From NCBI GenBank assembly GCA_050084985.1, contig JBITNC010000001.1, forward strand, positions 184,450,001 to 184,514,000: 64,000 bases of DNA. Reading direction: 5' to 3'. Made by a program: the position numbers and the translations under genes. This stretch comes from Nageia nagi (Eukaryota; Pinophyta). The notes beneath the pieces are model-generated. The model was given only the letters and a program-made list of their open reading frames with translations, did not search any database and was not told the origin of the DNA. Of the stretch, positions 59,601 to 64,000 are shown piece after piece (position 1 is the first letter of the stretch; each line of letters starts with the position of its first letter).

Positions 59601-59949
59601 TCCTAGAACTCTTGGAATTAGAGGTTCTACTAAGAATTGGTCTCTTTATCCCAAAGTGTTCCTCCAATGCCACTACCTACACATGTAAGTATCCTTAATT
59701 TCCTAGTAGGTCCTCTATCTTTTTTTTTTAATTCAAAATACAATCGATCATCCCTAAGAAGTTTTTGATCTTGAGAGTCTTGATGCATCTTTTGTAGTGT
59801 CTCTACACATTGCTTCAAGGCCTCTAGGAATAACTTTAGTACCTCCATATCTTGATCTTTTATAGCACTCTCCTCCCTCAAGCTAGATAGGGTATCCTCC
59901 ATTTGTAGTCTAGCCACCTTCTCTAAATCTATGTTTAACTTATTTTGAT

Positions 59950-60035
59950 CTACAAAATTCAAAATAAGGTATGTTAGTCATATTATTATTATTGCATGTA
60001 AACTAACTTGTAGGTACATAAATAAATATACTTAC
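59950..60035 (-). other. Intron of the antisense PMD gene (86 bp)
   Basis: On the minus strand the donor reads CA|GTAAGTATA and the acceptor TTTTGAATTTTGTAG|AT. The exons on both sides are open, and the reading frame continues across the junction from the QHQLEND piece into the NQNKLNIDLEKVARLQ coiled coil. Length and borders fit a plant intron. Confidence 0.75.
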
Positions 60036-60623
60036 TGAGATCATTTTCAAGTTGATGTTGTATATCTACAATGGGGATCCCAATGGGCACATCCCACCCT
60101 CCTTGATCACCATGCTATAATGGCTCCTCCACTTGCACAGCTCCTTCCTCCTCATCTCCCTCATCACCTTCCTCCTCCTCCTCATCTTCTTCTTTTTCTT
60201 CTCCTTCTATAGCCTCCACCAACTCCTCTAGCCCATACAAATTGAGTGGATCAGGCCTCAATTTAGCCCACCATGTCAAGTAAGTTTGGTTAAATTATGG
60301 ACCATCAAGATCCTCATCCACCTCGCTATCTGAATCACTCCATGACTCATGGTCTTATGGAGGCATCCATTCCTCCACCCATTTGGAAGGAGTCTCATAA
60401 AGATTAGGTTCATGTGCCCTATACCTCCTAGTACTAAAAATAAAATTACATTCTAGTGGAATGCCTTATCTCTAGCCAAACTTTCTTATGAGCCTCTTGG
60501 TCCTATATGGTTCCATAAAAGTCTTCCATGTTCAAGTAACATGGTGTACATTGCCAGTCTAGCTTATCCCTTGACTTGTTTAGCTAATAAGTTATGGTCA
60601 TATATAGTCTATAGATCACATCA

Positions 60624-60716
60624 CTTGTGAAACTTAAATTCATGAGTTAGTCTTTTTTCTCAAACTCATAAATCAATAAAATAATAAAATTAAACCATGT
60701 AAGCTAAGCTACTTAC
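60624..60716 (-). other. Probable second intron of the PMD gene (93 bp)
   Basis: Donor GTAAGT at 60716 and acceptor TTTCACAAG at 60624 enclose a T-rich stretch between two PMD coding blocks. The exon phases as read do not fit exactly, so either a small shift has occurred or the acceptor is a few bases away. Confidence 0.5.
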
Positions 60717-61500
60717 AACTCATAAAGCCATCCATTACTTTTCTATAGGCTTCAACAATCTTATGGACCTATGTATTCTTCCCATACTTGGCTCATCAAT
60801 AGCATGATGGATGATTAGGATGTATTCCATGTACAATAAGCTCCCTAGGTATCACCATATCAATATGCTCATAAGCCCAACACTATAGCAAAAATAAGTG
60901 TGCCACCCTCGTACCACTATTTTGCATCATCACAAAGTTATGTAGGTCATTGTATATCTGGGTAATAATATAAGGTTCCCATGCATAATGATGACCTTGC
61001 ATCATCTCATATATCACTTGTATCAACCTAAGTGGGAGCACCTCATGATTTTTATCTGGATACATAATTCTATCAATGCATGCTACCATAACCAATTGCA
61101 CCTACTTGATTCTCTTCATCTTGCTCCTAAATGTGTGATGAAGGAAGGCACCCTTCTTCCCCTCATGATACTCTCAAAACCTTATAAGCTAATCATTTTA
61201 TTGTTTTCACTAATCATCTATCATCCCGTCATCAAATAATATGGGTATCTTGTTCATAAGAACTTGTAAAATCCTATGAACATCCTTAGGAACTATGGTA
61301 ATCTCCATAGTAAAAAGATGAAATATGTTAGTCCTTTTGAACCATCTCTCCATAAGGGTCATGAGTAGCTCCTTATATACTCAAATGTATGGGGTGTGTA
61401 GGATCCATCCCCTACCAACATGATAAAATACATCCATCTCTTCCTTTATGTGCTTATCCTTTATGATTAAGTATTTCTTCTAACTTTGATACATAGGCTC

Positions 61501-62829
61501 AGGCTCCATGAGGAATTGACAACACTACAAATAGCAAAATGACAAGGTACCATTAATTTCAAAGTAATTTTCAATAAATTAAATGTGTATAAATTTCATT
61601 TATATATTTATATGACTCACTAATCAATTCCATGTGTAGTTATACACTTTCCCATTTAGGAATCCACTCTATCATGCCAATGCCCATGCTAATGTTAGTG
61701 CCTATGTTGGGATTCTTGAGCCAAATTACCATAAAAATTGGGAGAAATCTCCCTTTACCCCTATAATTGACTAAAACCATGGTCTAACATCCTAAAGGCT
61801 ACTCTAAAAGCATAAATGACCAAACCCTAGCTATCATAGACCATAGCCTGAGATACTTATGATTTTTCCTAGCCACCCAATTTTTCATAAAAATTTTATG
61901 AAAAAAAAGCAATAAAAAGGTCTAAAACATCTACTACATCCATTGAAACTTTTTTGTTTCATAAGAGATATGATCTATGATTCTCTTGATGTATAATATT
62001 CATCCTCAAATACCAAATTGATTTAAAACTCAGGTAAAACATATGAAATTAGACCAAATTGATACAATTAGCAAATCTAATCATTTACCTCACAATGTTG
62101 ATCACCCCTAAGAATTCAATTCACCTAAACAAGCTCACTCAACTCCTCCTAGACTAAAGCTCAAATATCAAATAGTGAAAGTGATAAATAAGTCATTGTC
62201 TGGCCTATGTACCAAATTAGGATACATTTCACAAGGAAAGTATTAATTGATGGCCATATCTTACCTATCATGTCCCAAAAATATGTCTACATATCTTTTA
62301 ATTTATTTGATTCAAGTTTCAAAAAATCATGCACCTAAAATCACAATGAATCCTTATGTCCATGCTCACCTCAACACCCATGCTAGCTACCAATGCTCGT
62401 GCTATCATTCCTAAACATTTATGATCTCAGTCCAAAAATCACAAGCCCTATAGCTACATGTGGTATAAAAACCAACATAGGATAAATATATTTTAGAGAA
62501 TTAATTTTTTAAAGGCATGAATAGACATCCAATCAAAAAATGATGTGTCTCTCATATGTTCATTCTTGGATCCAACTTGTTCATCATGAAATCAAGCACC
62601 CTATCATATGATATTAGGTATAAAAACATCTTTTTTAGAACTATATATCATGATATAGGCTACATATTCAAAAAAAAATGTATATGTCATAAAATCACAA
62701 ATGCACATGATAAAGCTAGGATGTACATTGAGCTATAAAGGCATTAATTAGGCCAAATCATAGCATAAAAGCATAGTAGGTAAGTCACAAGGAGTATTCC
62801 TAACCTTATCTCTACTTTTTGCTAATCAT
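61501..62829. other. Region upstream of the PMD gene, no domain recognised
   Basis: It may carry the minus-strand promoter and 5' leader of the PMD gene. Short frames (for example plus 62556-62738) show no domain. A worn duplicate phrase (ggtataaaaacc/ggtataaaaaca with flanking catagg) occurs near 62460 and 62620. Confidence 0.35.
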
Positions 62830-63250
62830 TCATATGATTGGGAAATATTCAAACTAATCATCATTGAATCACCTTTGTTGGTTGGGTCTCAACTAACCAT
62901 CACCCTTAATCACATCTAAGAATGTGGCATGTAACTCATGATGATGACTATGTCTCATTTCAATATCTAAGAATGAGACATGTACCTAATGATAATGAAT
63001 TACATATCATATAACATGATTGAGAAATATTCAAATCAACCATGTCTTCAAGTCACCTTTGTTGGTTAGCTCTCAACTAACCCTCACCATATTGCTCTTT
63101 TTTATTCATATGGTGCATCTAATAATGGGCCATGTACCTCATGACAATGTCAACATATATGGTTTTGATTGCATGTGTTCCATCTAGGAATGGGGCATGT
63201 ACCCCATGGTGATGTGGATACACCTTTATCATGATTCTCTTATGTATGCA
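62830..63250. repeat. Tandem repeats ~185 bp with ggggcatgtacctcatg sub-repeat
   Basis: Two long units share gattgggaaatattcaaactaatc and cacctttgttggttgggtctcaactaacc (62837 and 63020). Between and after them, catctaagaatggggcatgtaccccatgatgatg occurs at least four times. Such repeats before the 3' LTR are usual in large Ty3/gypsy elements. Confidence 0.8.
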
Positions 63251-63651
63251 TCTAAGAATGAAATATTAAGTATTTTATATTTAGTGTTCTTAAGATAATG
63301 TATGCATATTATATTTAGTTTTTCCTTGCTCCATTATTGTTATATCATTTGATGAAATACTATGATGTTCTCAAATTACTATTCATTACTATATCTTTTG
63401 AGTTAATAATCATATATGTGCTTGGAAGTGTTTGCCTCTCATTTTTAGGCTCATTCTTTACTCTTAGGTATTTCTACTACAAGCAAGCCATTACATCTCA
63501 CAACCAAGACAAAAAGGGGGCAATATACATCATAAAATCCTTGATGATCCAAATAGCTAAACCAAGGAAGTATCAAATTTTATTCTTCTCTTTACCTTTA
63601 CTTCCTTTGTAAGAATAATGTCATTTCAAGATTCAAATTCATTATACTTAC
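63251..63651. other. 3' untranslated part of the LTR element
   Basis: No domain is seen. The open frame 63337-63612 has a hydrophobic first half and a polar end; it lies where no gene is expected and is taken as chance. Confidence 0.35.
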
Positions 63652-63660
63652 AAAGGGGGC
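63652..63660 (+). other. Polypurine tract of the gag-only element
   Basis: The run aaagggggc lies three bases before the LTR start TGTTGATACC; its place and composition fit the plus-strand primer. Confidence 0.75.
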
Positions 63661-63663
63661 ATT

Positions 63664-64000
63664 TGTTGATACCTAAAAGTGGTCCCCTTAACATGGTTCC
63701 ACTAAGGTACAACTTACATATATGTTTTAATCACATTTAGTCACATTTAATCATATTTTACCTTATTCTCATATATTTCTCAAGTTGTGTTCTTATGTTT
63801 TATGTAAGGTACATCGAGATGGATACTACCTTCACATAAGGGGTTAAATGGTGAATCATGCCTGATATAAATGTTAGTATCTCTAACCAAGGGAAAGCAT
63901 ATCAAGATTACATCTCGATAGTTGGTACCCTACACTTAGGTATTTCTAAATGTTTCCTATAGAGATTGGAATCTTATTATCACTTGAGCGAATATCTATT
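63664..64000 (+). repeat. 3' LTR of the gag-only element (cut by window end)
   Basis: It begins TGTTGATACCTAAAAGTGG and matches the 5' LTR at 54771 base for base over long stretches (for example ggtgaatcatgcctgatataaatgt). The rest lies beyond the window. Confidence 0.9.

Larger units (their letters stand above)
59630..61500 (-). pseudogene. Plant mobile domain (PMD) gene with introns, antisense inside the LTR element
   Basis: PMD proteins (MAIN/MAIL family and transposon-borne relatives) are nuclear plant proteins linked to silencing and often carried by mobile elements. Minus-strand reading from about 61500 gives EMDVFYHVGRGW and LMERWFKRTNIFHLFTMEIT, then IVPKDVHRILQVLMNKIPIL, the typical E-R-W-x-x-x-T-x-F-H-L, GE-x-T-x-x-x-DV and LGL-like blocks. 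VACIDRIMYPDKNHEVLPLR lies in the 61101-60883 frame and ends VAHLFLLxCWAYEHI, another PMD block. After a probable intron (60716-60624) come PYRTKRLIRKFG and IPLECNFIFSTRRYRAHEPN. An E-rich tract follows at 60240-60120. A second intron (60035-59950, GTAAGT to TTTTGTAG) joins in frame to a coiled coil read to a stop at 59630. A few stops and one or two shifts occur, so it is probably inactive, though fresher than most relics here. Confidence 0.75.
54771..64000 (+). mobile_element. Gag-only Ty3/gypsy-like LTR element with antisense PMD gene (runs off window)
   Basis: The LTR at 54771 and the LTR start at 63664 both read TGTTGATACC followed by near-identical sequence for over 300 bases, with a polypurine tract before the second. 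Inside, in order, are a leader with a microsatellite, a plus-strand gag relic, about 1 kb without recognised coding, a minus-strand intron-containing PMD gene, a 2-kb region ending in tandem repeats, the polypurine tract and the 3' LTR. No protease, RT, RNase H or integrase was found. Terminal TG is kept at both LTRs, unlike the older LTRs at 3.3, 4.65 and 34.7 kb. Absence of pol suggests it moved with enzymes supplied by related elements. Confidence 0.75.

Overview
The window looks like repeat-rich nuclear DNA of a land plant with a large genome. A gymnosperm is plausible, but the sequence does not settle it. It is very AT-rich and visibly poor in CG dinucleotides. No intact long gene was found. 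Almost everything recognisable is a decayed transposable element or a plant gene relic with in-frame stops and frameshifts. Many stops sit where the family usually has Gln, Trp or Arg, as expected from C-to-T decay of methylated DNA. The plant assignment rests on PLS-class PPR repeats, a plant mobile domain (PMD) protein, a MULE/SWIM zinc-finger protein, a plant NT-C2 family protein, and Ty1/copia and Tat-like Ty3/gypsy retroelements. I saw no rRNA, tRNA, CRISPR, viral or bacterial features.

Left part (1-15 kb): a Ty3/gypsy gag relic (1-1.7 kb) runs without any pol to a polypurine tract and LTR start at 3.27 kb. A second polypurine tract and LTR start lies at 4.65 kb. Minisatellites at 6.6 kb and 14.2-14.75 kb share a GATGANCATCTA core and a 24-bp period. 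A minus-strand hAT-like (DUF4371-type) transposase relic lies at 11.4-14.0 kb.

Middle-left (16-29 kb): two head-to-tail LINE relics, then a minus-strand relic with an acidic tract and a coiled coil (22.7-25.5 kb). A Ty3/gypsy RT scrap is abutted by a copia LTR with its primer-binding site (26.3-26.8 kb). An array of a TATATCATGGGCATATA motif follows, then the 3' end of a PPR gene (28.9-29.3 kb, minus strand).

Middle-right (29.9-47.1 kb): a Tat-like Ty3/gypsy pol relic with two RNase H domains and an integrase, followed by a tandem repeat, polypurine tract and LTR start. Next come a possible CACTA-type relic with intron-like gaps, a minus-strand PPR array of about eight 303-bp units, a plant NT-C2 relic, and a MULE transposase/SWIM relic on the minus strand.

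Right part (47.1-64 kb): a Ty1/copia element with both LTRs, a polypurine tract and degraded integrase-RT-RNase H coding. Next to it is a younger-looking LTR element from 54.77 kb to beyond the window end. That element has matching LTRs and a gag relic but no recognisable pol. Between gag and its 3' LTR, on the opposite strand, it carries an intron-containing gene with a plant mobile domain, an acidic tract and a coiled coil. This gag-only element with an antisense host-like gene is the most interesting object here.
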